Shown here piece after piece: positions 12,800-25,961 of a stretch of DNA of 64,000 bases. The translations under genes and the position numbers were made by a program. This DNA comes from Mytilus edulis (Eukaryota > Mollusca > Bivalvia > Mytilida > Mytilidae), in the NCBI RefSeq assembly GCF_963676685.1, contig NC_092355.1, positions 76,847,176 to 76,911,175 of the forward strand, written 5' to 3'. Within the stretch, counting starts at the first letter, position 1; every line of letters begins with the position of its first letter. The notes beneath the pieces were generated by a model. The model saw nothing but the letters and a program-made list of their open reading frames with translations. It was not told where the DNA came from and did not search any database.

Positions 12800-14095
12800 T
12801 AAGAGGTGAAGTCTGTAAATATAGAATCTGTACTTTGGCAACTTCCCTAAATGATTTGGTGGTGTCAATTTGTCAAATAGCATGAAACTAAAGGATTTAA
12901 ACTTTTATTCCGTAGAATTTCTGCAAAAATGACCAATTTTGGCATTTTATGGTCAAAATGGGCATTTTAAGGCTTTTTCAATATTGATGCATACATGGCA
13001 TCCTGACTTTCTATCTGACAGGTTTCCATGTGTCAATACTTGTGTTTCTATGCCTTTATCTAGTTCTTTTACTTGTTTATGAACTCAGAATCTACAGAAA
13101 AGAAGATTATCTCAGACAATATGTGCAAAATGTGTTGTATAAATGACCCTTGTCTAACGCCCTGTTTGGATGAAGTCAAAAGTGGGGTTCTTGGTACATA
13201 AAATTTGAAGTCCACAATAAAGACCTCACTAAATTTGTACCAAAAGCACTTTACAATGTCTATTGTACCTGTTCCATTTCACATAATATCTATCTTTTCT
13301 TCTGTAGGATAGCAAGTAGTTTAAATATAAGCCTGTTGAGACTAAAATTGCATTCAAGTTTTTCACTAAAAAGCCAAAAATCTTTGTATCAGACCATACT
13401 TTCTGCAAGAAAAGTTAATTGCAAGAGCCTTTTTGTGCTCAGATTTATTGTATCATGTCACATGAGTATAGAAATGATAAAAAAGACACAATTTTTTATT
13501 TCTTATAGCCTCAATATGCATTTTTTAATGTAAATATGTGGCACAGCCTAAATTGACCCTTATTTTTTTCTAGTCTTACTTCGCTTAAGACCTTTTAAAC
13601 TAATATGATATGTTATTTGTAACTTTTCTTTCCATTTAAAGTACATTCAATACATATGTAAGGATTATTTATAACCAAAAAGCTTCACAAATTTAAAATT
13701 GCTGGAAAATATTATATCTTCATGTAAGGCCCCCTTACATTGAAAAACCTCAATTTTTAGGCCCAGGCTGATATAAATTTGACTTTTGAATAATTATGCT
13801 AAGTCTGATAAATTAAATGAGTACTCTATTGCTTTTAGAACATAATAAATGATATATTAAGGCATTTAAAAGGAAGTTTTTTGCAATATTTTAATTTTTA
13901 AAGCCCTACATGTTGATAGTTTAAATTTTTCAATTTTAACGTCAAAATTTAACACGCACAGATGAGTATAGAATTTAACATATTGTCTATAATATATATC
14001 CTATTGTTATGAAACTTTGCAAGCAGTCTTATAATTTATTAAGCTTTATTCATACCAAGTTTTATTAAGATTTGTCAACTCTTTCTATCCTATTA

Positions 14096-14546
14096 GGTCC
14101 GAGACCACAATTGTCGTCCCTTGATTTTCGTTGTTCACGAATATAGTCCCTAGTGTTAACAGTGGGTTACTTGCCATTTATTTGAATACCCCTTCCAAAT
14201 TAATTTATCCATGTTTAATGCCTCAAATTGTAAGTAGGGGGGTGAAATTACACTGTAAAAAAATTTGGGTCCAGAATTTTAAAGGAAAGTAGTGATTTGG
14301 TCCAGGTGAAAAAGGTTGAAATATAGCACTTCGGACGCTGTCAAAAGATTTCAAGACGCCCTAAAGATAAAATTGTCCATATTTTGAGTTAGAGACGATG
14401 AAGTTTTCTATAATTTTGATATAATTTGTCCCAAAAGTAGTACAACACACTGTAAAAGTTTCATTGAGAAAGCGCAGGTGGGATTTTTTTAATTTTCATT
14501 TATGTTCTAAAAGAAATGCACTACGAATTAATTGTGTTCTCGGACC
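14096..14546. repeat. Composite element, right 451-bp TIR repeat
   Basis: Same length and orientation as the left copy. The inner neighbour is CTATTA. No primer-binding site or purine tract was seen beside either copy. Confidence 0.85.
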
Positions 14547-14550
14547 ATCT

Positions 14551-16158
14551 ATGAATATTTTAAATCTCCCCAAAAGAGGCGTGGTTTGTGAAACAGCTGT
14601 ATTTACAAAGTGCAACCTACAGATGACTACATATTTCATGTGCTTTTGGTACAATTAGAGATAACAGTACTATGTAATGTGGTCAGTGACGTATGCATGG
14701 TAGTATTATATGAAATTATTGTTCATTCAAGTGTTTAATTCTGAACGTTGCTTTGAGAGTAAGCATGTACTCATCCGGAATGAGAATGATGTTTATGAGA
14801 GCACGTGTTGTTCTGATGTCGGATGACTTTTGTACAATTATAATGTGTTCTGTGATTATTGAAGTACATGTAATGCTGTACTGGCTATACACAATGTTTA
14901 TCTTTATCTGTGTTTTCGTCTTTTACTTCTTTACTAGAAAATAAACTTTTCTGTGTAGAAGTGAATCACAGTTTTTTTTCCATATACAAATACGATGATG
15001 TGGTGTGATTTATTGTCCTCATTCTTTTTTACGACATCACTGTACTTCGCTCACCAAGATATTTAATTGCTTTCAATCTAAATTATTTCTGCACAATACA
15101 AGACATTCATTGCTTATTTTTATGACTTTCAATTTAATCTATGCTATAGAATTATGTTTGTTTACATAGTCTCTGCAATTTCTTTTTCTGAATATCAGTA
15201 CAGAAAACGAGTATTCGGGCAAAAATACAAAATTTAATTAAAGCGGTTATGTGCAGCGTAAACATGTTAAACTAATATTTGTAAGTTTCTGTTAATAGAG
15301 TTAAAAAAAACGAAGATATATGGACAAGATTCAAGAAATATTTTGTAAACAAAATTCTTGTGGTAAAATGATAATAAAGTTACTAGAACGTTAATGAAAA
15401 CAATTTTAATGTTACACGGAAATGGTTAAAATACCATTGTACAATTTCTGAGACAGGGCCGTTCTTAATCCTTCCTGCATGACCCTACTCTGACAGACCT
15501 TTGTACTTCTAAGATAAAGGGAGGACCTTTAAGTTAAAGGTCCTGGACCTTCCATTGCTATAAGTAAATTTGAACCACTGTAGTAACCCCACAATAAGTT
15601 GTCCTATTGGTCTGAAGATAACTTGAAATGGTAGATCTAAACCTGTTTAACACTTTCACCTATGTCAGTTTTGCTCTTACTTCTTTAGTTTTTGAGATGA
15701 AAGCCAAAAACTTTCATTTGACCCTTTATTTCAAATGTTCTATTTTAACAAACTGCCGTTATGTTTTTGAATGGATCAATTCCCCCAATACAATCTATAA
15801 ACTAGATACCTTAAGGAACATTCCATTACAGTTTTACAGTTTTTAAGTATTTGGCAAAGTAGTTTCAGAGAAGAAGATTTTTGAAAAAGTAATTGGACTT
15901 TCACAAAAAATGTTCCCTCTTGATTTTTCATAGCTTTATTATTGACAAGGTTAAGGCCTCAATATCTATTAAAAAATAGTTAAAATTTTATAAGACTTTA
16001 ACAGACAGCTTATCATTATACATTTAACAGAATTATAAAAAGAAAATGGGAGTCACCAGGCAAAATTTGCTAACTTAAGGCATTCAAATGGATAAAACCA
16101 GAAGACTCTGAAAATCTGACCAAAATTCCAAAACATGACAAGCGAGCTTCCTTCAGTG
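14551..16158. other. Intergenic, repeat fragments only
   Basis: No supported exon. About 15460-15960 is a degenerate piece of the family B neighbourhood (ggtcctggaccttccattgc, then gttttgctcttact-like monomer text). Open frames at 14464, 14753 and 15628 lack any domain or splice context. Confidence 0.45.
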
Positions 16159-16161
16159 TTA

Positions 16162-17416
16162 GGCCAATTAAAATTAATTGATAGATTTTCATCCCCGCCC
16201 GCCCCTCGGAAATCGTCCCGCCCCGATTTTTTTTATTTTGAAAAATTTACGATTTCCGGATTTGTTCATCTCCGTTTCCGGTAACCGTTAAAAATTTTGT
16301 TTCCTTCCAAACTTCCTGTTTCAAATTTCGGCTTTCGTATTACTTCGAGTAATTAATAAAGATTCTGCAGCTCTATGAGGACAAAATCGTCTACCGATAA
16401 TAGAGATTGATCTCTAGCTTTTCAACTTCGTACTTTATTTGGCCTTATTAACTTTTTTGGATTCGAACGTCACTGATGAGTTTTTTTTTGTAGACGAAAC
16501 GCGCGTATGGCGTATATATATAGTCCTGGTATCTATGATGAGTTTATTTTCAAGAAGGGCATGAAATAATCGGGTTACAAGTAATACGTTGTGTCCAAGA
16601 TGGCAAATCGCGGCATGACACAAATTTATGTGATATAGAAAACCGTTGATTTTTTTATTGATAAAATGACTTTGTGGCAGGAATTTTGGACTGTGAATTA
16701 TACCCAAAGAGCACGAATCGTGGAACACATTCGTACAAAACCATAACTGTATAAATAAAATGACGCAAGCACGAACTTGTTAGAATTATGACAGTATCAT
16801 TGAGTTAAAAAAAGTCGGCAAACATACACTTAGATGTACCCATGGCTTTTTTGTTGACAAACAGCACAAACACCTTCTGTCCCAATACCCTCAATAGAGA
16901 CATTAAACATCTTCTCTTTTTTGGTTAAGTTTATGTTTTACATATTAATTATATTTGCATCTATAAGAAGAATCATAAAAGCACCAACTTTTTCGTTTTC
17001 AAAACAGTTTCATTTTATTCTGAACTCGTAATTCTTTAGTTGCATATTTGTTTTATTTTATGGAGACAAAAAAATGGTCGCTTAAAAAGACACTAAATTT
17101 GGTGAAGGTTGTCCAACTGAAGAGAGCTTTCTAATTTTATGCTTTTGCTGTTTAGGCTTCTAACGCAGCAATTACATGTAGAACAGTGGTTGCCAATTAG
17201 AGATTTTTATTCACGTTAAGATTTGAAATATTATGTACGATTCCTTATATATGTATATACATAATATAAGCTTTATATATTATTACACTTGCATATTTGA
17301 AGAACACATCACAAGAGGGTTTTATAAGAAATAAAAAATAAAAAATAAAATCCTCCCACCCGCCCCATTTTTTTCAAAAAATTGGATGAAAATCTACTAA
17401 TGAATTTTAGTTGGCC
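16162..17416. mobile_element. 1.26-kb TIR element with TTA target duplication
   Basis: About 33 bp at each end are inverted with few mismatches (GGCCAAYTAAAATT then TAGATTTTCATCC). TTA lies immediately outside both ends (16159-16161 and 17417-17419), which is the PIF/Harbinger or ISL2EU signature. It is non-coding. Inside, at about 16466-16560, is a piece with gtagacgaaacgcgcg and cctggtatctatgatgag that I recognise as a mussel interspersed repeat, so the element has itself been a target. Confidence 0.75.
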
Positions 17417-18099
17417 TTATATTGTTTAATTTATGATTTTCTTATTTTTTTGTCTTTTAGTTTTTTAAACAATAATGACTAGCATAACATTACATTATAA
17501 AACTAGTGCAGGGGTTAAATTGAACCTCACATGAATACAGACTTGCAAGTTTAGTAAATAATGAATGTCTTTGTACTGTATTTCAAAAAGTTTAAAAAGG
17601 AATTATCTATGTACATGTAGTACTTATTTGAAGCAACCTGCATACTCACATAAAGAACTTAAAATTGTAATATATTTCAGACCCCGACACAAAAATGAAC
17701 ATATGATGAAATAGAAATGATAACTTTCAGATAATTAACTACAGTCACACTGGTTTTATCAGATTCCAACAATGCCAAAAAGTTCAAAGAGCACAAAATA
17801 TGGCTAAAAAATTTTCATCTCCATCTCCCTCCAAATTGATGCTTTGAATTTGAATTTACATGAAGTACATGACTGGGCATGTCATTTTGAAAAAGCTCAT
17901 ATAAGCAATGATCTAGGTTAGTTTTGAAAGGTTAGAAGAATGGACAAACTTTTCAAAGTACAAAACTAACATAAAACTAACATGGATGATAAAAGCTCAC
18001 CCGAGGTTTGAATTGCACATATGCGCATTATGTTAGATTTTTTGGGCACATATTAACTACCAAACTGCACATCTCATGAGCTTCACATGTGAAACTTAT

Positions 18100-18865
18100 G
18101 GGCTTTTGTTAGCAATTTCTGTAAAGGTAGTTTCAATTTGATTGGACTTCAACTTCATCAAAAACTACCTTGACCAAACATTTTAACCAAAAACTTTAGC
18201 CTGAACCTGCACTATCATTTTCTATATGTTCAGTAGACCTTAAAATTGGGGTCAAAACTCTAATTTTGCATTAAAATTAGAAAGGTTATATCATAGGAAA
18301 CATGTGTACTAAGTTTCAAGTTGATTGGACTTCAATTTCATCAAAATACCTTGACCATGTTGACCAAACACTTAATCAACAAGAATGTGTCCAAAGTATA
18401 CGGATGCCCCACTCGCACTATCACTCGCACTATCATTTTCCATGTTCCATGGACTGTAAAATTGGCAAAAAATCTAATTTGGCATTAAAATTAGAAATAC
18501 AATACTATAGGGAACATGTGTACTAAGTTTCAAGTTGATTGATTTTCAATTTCATCAAAAACTACCTTGACCAAAAACTTTAACCTGAAACTCCAACTAA
18601 ACTTGAACTTTCATTTTTTATGTTCATTGGACCGTGAAATTGGGGTCAAAAGTCTAATTTGGCTTTTAAATTAAAAAGATCATATCATAAGCAACAAGTG
18701 TATAAACTTTCAAGTTGATTGGACTTCAGCTTCATCAAAAACTACCTTGACCAAAAACTTTAACCTGAAGCAGGGGGAACTGACGCCCTGACGAACGAGC
18801 AGACGAACGGAGCCACAGACCAGAAAACATAATGCCCTCTACTATCGTAGGTGGAGCATAATTTT
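18100..18865 (+). repeat. Hairpin-ended tandem-repeat element, family D
   Basis: Monomers of about 185 bp are marked by caagttgattggacttcaa and tcatcaaaaactaccttgacc at about 18130, 18313, 18526 and 18709. After a gacgaacgagcagacgaacgg tract the end holds ATGCCCTCTACTATCGTAGG then TGGAGCAT, which folds as ATGC/GCAT, CC/GG and CTAC/GTAG around a short loop. The 5' end is not visible. Confidence 0.55.
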
Positions 18866-19345
18866 TTTTACCTGAAGCGGGACAGACAGACGATTGGACA
18901 GAGGAACTGCATTTGACTCCTATGTTCTTTTTTAGCCAGAACGGCCATGTTTGTTAATTGATCAAAACTTGATACAATTTATAAACCAGGAACATTCAGT
19001 TTAAGTTTAGAAGTATTAGGCCCAGTAGTTTCAGAGGAGAAGATAGATCTTGACCTGTAGACAATATCACCCCATGTCAGATTTGCCCTAAAAGCTTTAG
19101 TTTCAGAGATAAAAGCAAAAAACTGAATTTTACCCCCATGTTCTATTTTTAGCCATAGCGGCCATCTTGGTTGATGGACAGGGTCATCAGATACATTTTT
19201 TAAACAAGATTCCCTAAGGATGATTGAGGCCAAGTTTAGTTCAATTAGTTTTAGAGGAGAAGATGTTTGTAAAAGTTAATGGACGACGATGGAAGACGAA
19301 CGTCAAGTGATGAGAAAAGCTCACTTCGGCCAGATGAGCTAAAAA
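18866..19345 (+). repeat. Family B element, 3' part
   Basis: Contains phrases of the 502-bp family B monomer (cccagtagtttcagagga; tttagccatagcggccatct) and ends at about 19318-19345 with AGCTCAC...GTGAGCT-like pairing (here agctcacttcggccagatgagct) and AAAAA. The full-length relative is at 54891-57170. Confidence 0.65.
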
Positions 19346-19969
19346 TGAACCATTTCTAGACAGTAATAGGGGTTCAGATTAGCTGTTCTTGATTTACGGG
19401 GTTGGACCTTCCCACTGGTAGTTAATTACTCCCGACAGACTCCCGTTTGAACAAAAATATATAAAATCTGACAAGAATAAAAATAACCTTGCAATATGCA
19501 TTTTTATTGAAAGGAAACTTATGTATTTGTTTACATTCTTCACAATTGAATTGATGTGTAGTCATGTGACAGGTCATCGTACAAGATCCTGGGAAACTCG
19601 AGAATATAATATTAAAACATAACCAGTAAAAGGTATAAGACTGTTTGAGTTTGAAGTGACCCCTTCTAAAGAAAACCTGATGAAACACTGGATACACCAC
19701 GGGTGATTGATGAAACTGCTTAATGCAGCCCTTGTCTGAAATTTCATAACAGACAGATCTTCAATAATATTCAAGATAATAACCAAAAACTGCAAAATTT
19801 CCTTAAAATTACCAATTTAGTGCTAGCAACCCAACAATGTGTTGTTGAAATTGTCTGAAAATTTCAGGGCGGATAGATATTGACCTATTGAACATTTTTA
19901 CCCCTCTCAGATTTGCTATAAATGCTTTAGTTTGTGAGATATAAGCCAAAAACTGCATTTGACTCCTGG
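19346..19969. other. Degenerate family B sequence, no gene
   Basis: Phrases such as aataaccaaaaactgcaaaa and gggcggatagatattgacct are family B monomer text. No supported coding frame. Confidence 0.5.
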
Positions 19970-21690
19970 TGATACACCAAATATAGTTAACCTATTACTA
20001 ATTTGCTAATAGTATTTGAAAAACAGACCAAAAACAAAAGTTTAGCATGAGCAATTAATGAACCTTAAAAATGGGGTCAAGGTCAAATAAAACATGTCAG
20101 ACTGACATGTACATCAAATTTTTTTTTCATACACCAAATATAGTTGACCCATTACATACAGTATTAGAAAAACATACCAAACCACAACAAGAGTGCACAC
20201 GCTGAAATGTCTCGCCTTCTATACTAATCATTGATATTATGTTGATAGTCCTAAGTATAAAGCTTAGTTTTATTACAACTGTCTCATAAACTTAACATTA
20301 ACCAAGATAACTAAACAAAGACCAATGAACCTTGAAAATGAGGTCAAGGTCAGATGAACCATGCCAGGCAGACATGTACAGCTAACAATGCTTCTATACA
20401 ACATATATAGTTGACCCATTACTTATAGTTTAAGAAAAATAGACCAAAACACAAAAACTTAACACTGTGCAATGAACCGTGAAAATGAGGTCACCGTCAA
20501 ATAAAACCTGCGCGACTGACATAAAGATCATAAAATATTTCCATACACCAAATATAGTTGACCTATGCATTGGCATACAGTATTAGATAAAAAGACTAAA
20601 ACTCAAAAACTTAACTTTGACCACTGAACCATGAAAATGAGGTCAAGGTCAGATGACATCTGCCCGCTAGACATGAACACCTTACCATCATTCCATACAA
20701 CAAATATAGTAGACCTATTGCATATAGTATGAGAAAAACAGACCAAAACACAAAAATTTAACTATAACCACTGAACCATGAAAATGAGGTCAAGGTCAGA
20801 TGACACCTGCCAGTTAGACATGTACACCTTACAGTCCTTCCATACACCGAATATACTAGCCCTATTGCTTATAGTATCTGAGATATGGACTTGACCACCA
20901 AAACTTAACCTTGATCACTGATCCATGAAATGAGGTCGAGGTCAAGTGAAAACTGTCTGACAGACATGAGGACCTTGCAAGGTACGCACATACCAAATAT
21001 AGTTATCCTATTACTTAAAATAAGAGAGAATTCAACATTACAAAAAATTTGAACTTTTTTTTCAAATGGTCACTGAACCATGAAAATGAGGTCAAGGACA
21101 TTGGACATGTGACTGACGGAAACTTCATAACATGAAGCATCTATATACAAAGTATGAAGCATCCAGGTCTTCCACCTTCTGAAATATAAAGCTTACCGCC
21201 GCCGCCGCCCCTGTAGCCGCCGCCGCTGGATCACTATCCCTATATCGAGCTTTCTGCAACAAAAGTTGCAGGCTCGACAAAAACTAAACTATAACCACTG
21301 AACCATGAAAATGAGGTCAAGGTCAGATGACACCTGCCAGTTGGACATGCAAACCTTACAACTATTCCATACACCAAGGTAGGCATATACCAAATATAGT
21401 TATCCTATTACTCATAATACATTTTTAATAAGAGAGAAATTAAGAATACTAAAAATATGAACTTTTTTTTCAAGTAGTCACTGAACCATGAAAATGAGGT
21501 AAAGGACAATGGACATATAACAGACGGAAACTTCTTAACATAAGGAATCTTTATACAAAGTATGAAATATCCAGGTCTTCTACCTTTTGAAATATTTAGG
21601 TTTTAAGAGGTAACCTAATGCCGCAGCCACCGCCAGATCACTATCCCTGTGTCAACTTTTCTGCGACAGAAGTCACAGGCTCCACAAAAA
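19970..21690 (+). repeat. Family A cluster: fragment, full copy, second 3' fragment
   Basis: A partial copy (19970-20185) is followed by a nearly complete one (20189-21282) that starts caagagtgcacacgctgaaa and ends with the TGCAAC/GTTGCA hairpin. A further truncated copy (21283-21690) has a mutated hairpin (TGCGAC/GTCACA). Monomer landmarks lie at 20549, 20701, 20847 and 20994. Confidence 0.75.
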
Positions 21691-22140
21691 CAATACATTT
21701 ATCCCTCTTTTTATGCACTCTAATACAAAATTAACAAATCCTTCAATTATCAACGTACTGAAATTAAAAAAACTTGCTCTCTTTTGTGTACTCTTGAATG
21801 AAATAGAAGACATCTGCTCATTTTGTTGATTATTGAAAAAATCACACAACAACAAATTCCTGAATTGCAAAATGACGACTAAACTTAGTTAAAGGCCGGT
21901 AAAGCGTGGAATTAAGCACCTCAAATATATGATGTTATCCAATCAAAATCGTGATATTAAATAAATTGCATTAGAATTTAAAATTGTTTGTTCAAGACAA
22001 TAAAGAATATTTTTTTTTTTTAAGATTTCTCTCCTGAAGTATCTTGGTTTTGTGATATCTGATTTCTGAGTTTTATATTTCTTTATCTTTTGTAACTTAT
22101 TTTCTAATTGATTACTCTAGATCGAAATCACTATATGTAC
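21691..22140. other. Intron or intergenic, nothing recognised
   Basis: AT-rich stretch between the family A cluster and ankyrin exon 7. If the gene model is right it is intron 7. Confidence 0.4.
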
Positions 22141-22212
22141 CTGTAAGTATTCCATCACTTCTTTATGCGGCCCTCTATATGCGGCTGCTGCTAGATCATA
22201 TGGAGTCTTACC
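22141..22212 (-). CDS. Ankyrin-repeat gene, exon 7 (final ankyrin half-repeat)
   Basis: The minus strand gives tctgtatttcag before GGTAAGACTCC and ACTTACAG before GTACAT. The 72-bp exon starts and ends in phase 0 and reads GKTPYDLAAAAYRG followed by PHKEVMEYLQ. The G-K-T-P-x-D-L-A core is the first-helix consensus of an ankyrin repeat, and the shortened second helix suits a capping repeat. It follows exon 6 (29321-29428) in frame. The intron between them is filled by the 29-bp minisatellite and two large insertions. Confidence 0.75.
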
Positions 22213-22679
22213 CTGAAATACAGACAAATCTTTATATTACGGTCATCTGTTAATTACTAAGACTTTTGTTACACATATCTTACAACTAGTAAGACCAGTA
22301 GCAGCTGAGTGTTTTATTTTATTTTTACAGATGCTAACCATATCACTTTCGTTCATTAATGACAACATTCAGATTATTTTTCACAATTTTCTGAAGACTT
22401 TAAATAGACTTTTAACTCTAAATTTTTTAAAGGATATTAATAAATGCCCCGTCTGTCCGCATTTGGTCTTTTTAATTTTCTTTGCAGTTTGAAGAATGAT
22501 AAATGCATCCTTATATCTACATAAGGGCTGTGGGATTTGGGGGGATTTCATCTTTAACTATATTTTTATATTTTTTGGACACATTATTGACAGTTTCGTA
22601 TATTCTTATATTATTCTCTATTCTTTATATCATTGCATCCAATTATTTTCTATTCATTAATTGTTTGCCTATATCTCTA

Positions 22680-23744
22680 GAACCCTCCACACCCTCCTAT
22701 ATATGTATACCCACACCACACCCTCCTATATATGTATATACCCAACCATACCCTCCTATATCTGTATATACACATCCATACCTTCCTATATCTGTATATA
22801 CCCAACCATACCCTCCTATATCTGTATATACCCAACCATACCCTCTATATCAGTATACCCACACCATACCCTACTATATCTGTATACCCACATCACACCC
22901 TTCTAAATATGTATATACCCAACCATACCCTCCTATATCTGTATACCCAAACCACACCCTCCTATATCTGTATATATACCCAACCATACCCTCCTATATC
23001 TGTATACCCAACTATACCCTCCTATATCTGTATACCCACACCACAACCTCCTATATCTGTATATACCCAACCATACCCTCCTTTATCTGTATATCCACAC
23101 CACACACTTCTATATCTGTATACCCAATCCACACCCTCCTATATCTGTAAACCCCCTCCACAACCTTCTATATCTGGATACCCTATCCACACCCTCCTAT
23201 ATCTGTGTATCCACATCCATCAATATAAGTGTATTTGTATACCCAATCCACATCCTCCTCGATCTGTATACCCCATCCACACCTTCCCATATCTGTATAC
23301 CCCATCTACACCCTCCTATATCTGTATACCCCATCAGCACCCTCCTATATCTGTATATCCCATCCACAACCTCATATATCTGTATATCTAATGATAATCC
23401 ACCCTCTCTATATCTGTATAACCCATCCACACCCTCTTATATCTGAATAGCCTATCCACACTTTCCCATATCTGTATACCCCACCCACAACCTCCTATAT
23501 CTTTATACATGTTATATACCCATCCGCATCCTCCTATAACTGTATACCCCATCCACACCCTCCTATATTTGTACACCCCCTTCACACCCTCCTATATGTG
23601 TTTATCCTATCCACCCTTTCCTATATCAGTATACCCCATCCACATCCTCCTATATCTGTTTACCATATTCACCCTCTCCTATATCTGTATAGCCTCATCT
23701 ACATCCTCCTATATCTGTATGCCATATCCACACCCTCCTATATC
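22680..23744. repeat. 29-32-bp minisatellite, block 1
   Basis: Tandem copies of a unit like ccctcctatatctgtatacc plus ccatccaca. The first part has longer units with an extra ta and the phrase cccaacca; the second part settles to 29 bp. Since 29 is not a multiple of 3, a frame through the array cycles through three phases every 87 bp. That produces long Y/I/P/S/T-rich open frames (up to about 219 codons) in several frames on the plus strand. These are not genes. Confidence 0.95.
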
Positions 23745-24084
23745 TGGGACAAGATCCCTAATGCGCCTTGAAATGAGGAACTCAAAAGTCACGTGTAAAC
23801 AAAAATTCTCTGTGTAGTGATATTTGACACTTTTCTATGATAAACAAGTGACTGAGCTTAACCATTTGAGTTAATTTAGAAAGTAGGGGAACACAGAATA
23901 AATGTGTAAAATCTATGGAGCTATTAAATGTGTTCAAAGTATTAAATTTTCAAAGAACTTTTTGTGTTAAAAATGGGATTATTTACCATGAGGAGCCGCA
24001 TCACAAAAGGATACTCGGGGTTTGCTAATTTACGGAAAAAGTAATCTCACTTCGTACCCCGAAAATTTAACCACATATGTCAAA

Positions 24085-24274
24085 ATGTCTCAGCTTCGAA
24101 ACGAGCCATCACACATATCCAAGTTAACGATATGGACTGAGCAACAGAAGAAAACGTTACCATTACGGCCTATGGAAAAACTAATGCGCATCTGTACCCA
24201 ATTTAGAAGCTCAATTCCAGAAGTTGTCGGACTGATTTATGGATGATTTCACCTGTACACCACCGAAAATGATG
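24085..24274 (+). other. Putative exon a of the direct-repeat element
   Basis: An ATG at 24085 inside the left repeat opens a 53-codon frame (start MSQLRNEPSHISKL) that crosses into the body and stops at 24244. GATG before GTTAGTA at 24275 looks like a splice donor. No family recognised. Confidence 0.3.
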
Positions 24275-25022
24275 GTTAGTATTTTTTTATTTATACCTAG
24301 TTATCATAAATGGTTTAAGATAAATATTATTGATAAAGATCAGCAAAAACTCAAGGAAATTTTCGCTTTTAAAATACATTACTGGCACGGGGCTGAACAC
24401 TTTTTTTAGGCACAATCATAACTTTGTTTACTTCCGAGAGATCCGAATGGAATTTGTTTGCTACATTGAAAAGGCAAGAAATAACTTTTAAATATTATTA
24501 AATTGTAAGTAAACATGACACAATATAGTCTTTGTTATGTATTATCACTCTGGTCTACAGGAATACCTGATAATCAAGGGAGATAACACACTTCATACGA
24601 GTAAAGTGAGATACATCATCGCATGTGCTTTTAACCAATGATTTGACCCCTGGTCAGTAGATATCATATGCATAAAAAACAGAAAAAACATTTACATGCT
24701 TTAAGAAAATCATGAATTATTATTTTTAATGCACATAAGCAAAACAAAAGATATTGTCATTTCTCAGCACTGAAAAAGGGGGAGGGTCAAACTTTTTTGA
24801 AAACATTATTTCTGCACCTATTCAATTATTAAGCTAGTTAGCTACTACCCATTGCTTCTAATACAAAAGGTTTAAATGAAGGTGGCTAAGCCACAAGGGA
24901 GAAGCATTTGTCTTTCTTTGTGATTAAACTTTCAAGAATAAGAGATTTTTCTCTCTCAATAATACTTATGTATTTAAATCAAATGATAACAAAGCCTGAG
25001 TATTTTTTTTGTCTTATTTCAG

Positions 25023-25090
25023 TTCCAGACGTATCATTATTTTCAACCTGAGATGGCAAACTAGAGGTTTTAAAAAGTCCTGAATAACTG
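25023..25090 (+). other. Putative exon b of the direct-repeat element
   Basis: 68 bp between an acceptor (gtcttatttcag) and a strong donor (ataactg before GTAAGC). All three frames contain stops, so it would be non-coding or terminate a short frame. Confidence 0.4.
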
Positions 25091-25851
25091 GTAAGCATTT
25101 TGTTTTATTAGGCAAGCTCTAAATTGTTTTTTATGATATTTATGCAATTGAAATTACAGTCGGTATGTTAAAAATATGCTACTATGAAAACTGTTGCTAT
25201 GGTCTTGGTATTAAATGAAAAGGCTTAGTTACAGATCGTTACGACTCAATATTTCGAGTTAAATCTTGCGGCAACTGTTTCTCATGTAACACTGCAAACT
25301 ATATTTAGCACTACTTTGATCTGTCGTTATTTAATGACGCCATTATACATGTGATGTCACAATGTTTCCGTTAAGACCTCTTGTGGATTTCTCACTGATA
25401 AAATGTTTTCACTGAAATACATGTAAAAAACATTTTTTTCTCAAATAGAATTATGTGAAAGGACAAGTTTTGAAAATTTGCACTATATTGTACTCTAATT
25501 ATATGATATGGATGATTTCCAAGTAGTTTAGAGTGGTTTTAACAGTATTAAATACCAGATTTCCACTAGTAAGAATAATTATTTTGGTGTTTTTTTTTTT
25601 ATACAACCTTCATTTTTGCATAATTTCTCTGTCAAAATGCACTTTAAGGCACAAGAAAATTTTGTAGAATGCTTTAACAGGGTCTGTGTATTGTAATAAG
25701 AGGTTATAATCAGAAGTTTTGTCCTTGTTTTGACTAGTGAAGGTATTCTGGAAGAAATTACTTATACATACTCAATGTATTCAAAATAAATGAATATAGC
25801 GACGAATGTGTCATTGCCTTATAGTGCTAAAACAACTTTATTTTTTTTCAG

Positions 25852-25961
25852 AAATGGACAAAAATACACAGATTTATTCAGAATGTTATACCGATGAAGA
25901 TCACATAAAAATATTTGGAAAAATCAGAAGTATGGATTTCAATATGGGACAAGATCCCTAA
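25852..25961 (+). other. Putative exon c of the direct-repeat element, short frame into right repeat
   Basis: A long T tract ending ttttcag precedes AAATGGAC. The ATG at 25854 opens 35 codons (start MDKNTQIYSECYTDEDH) that end at a TAA 17 bases inside the right repeat. No family recognised. Confidence 0.35.

Larger units (their letters stand above)
12349..14546. mobile_element. Composite element: two 451-bp TIR repeats flanking a 1.3-kb core
   Basis: Two directly repeated copies of a 451-bp sequence (12349-12799 and 14096-14546) bracket 1,296 bp. I found a single base difference between them (C/G in the ttcSgacgctg motif). Each copy has its own imperfect 17-bp inverted ends, GGTCCGAGACCACAATT and AATTGTGTTCTCGGACC. 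ATCT borders the whole unit on both outer sides (12345-12348 and 14547-14550). The two inner borders differ from these, so the pair probably moved as one unit. The core has no open frame above 65 codons. The block interrupts an older repeat whose pieces flank it at 12091-12310 and 14580-14630. Confidence 0.7.

Noticed and set aside
12349-14546. Reading the 451-bp repeats as ordinary LTRs
   Set aside because: Each copy has its own inverted ends, the TG...CA form is absent at the inner borders, and no primer-binding site or purine tract is seen.
22503-23817. Long open frames of about 215-219 codons on the plus strand and others on the minus strand
   Set aside because: They are translations of the 29-bp minisatellite and its flank. 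The repeated ISVYP/YICIP/YLYTP pattern only reflects the 29-bp period rotating through three frames.
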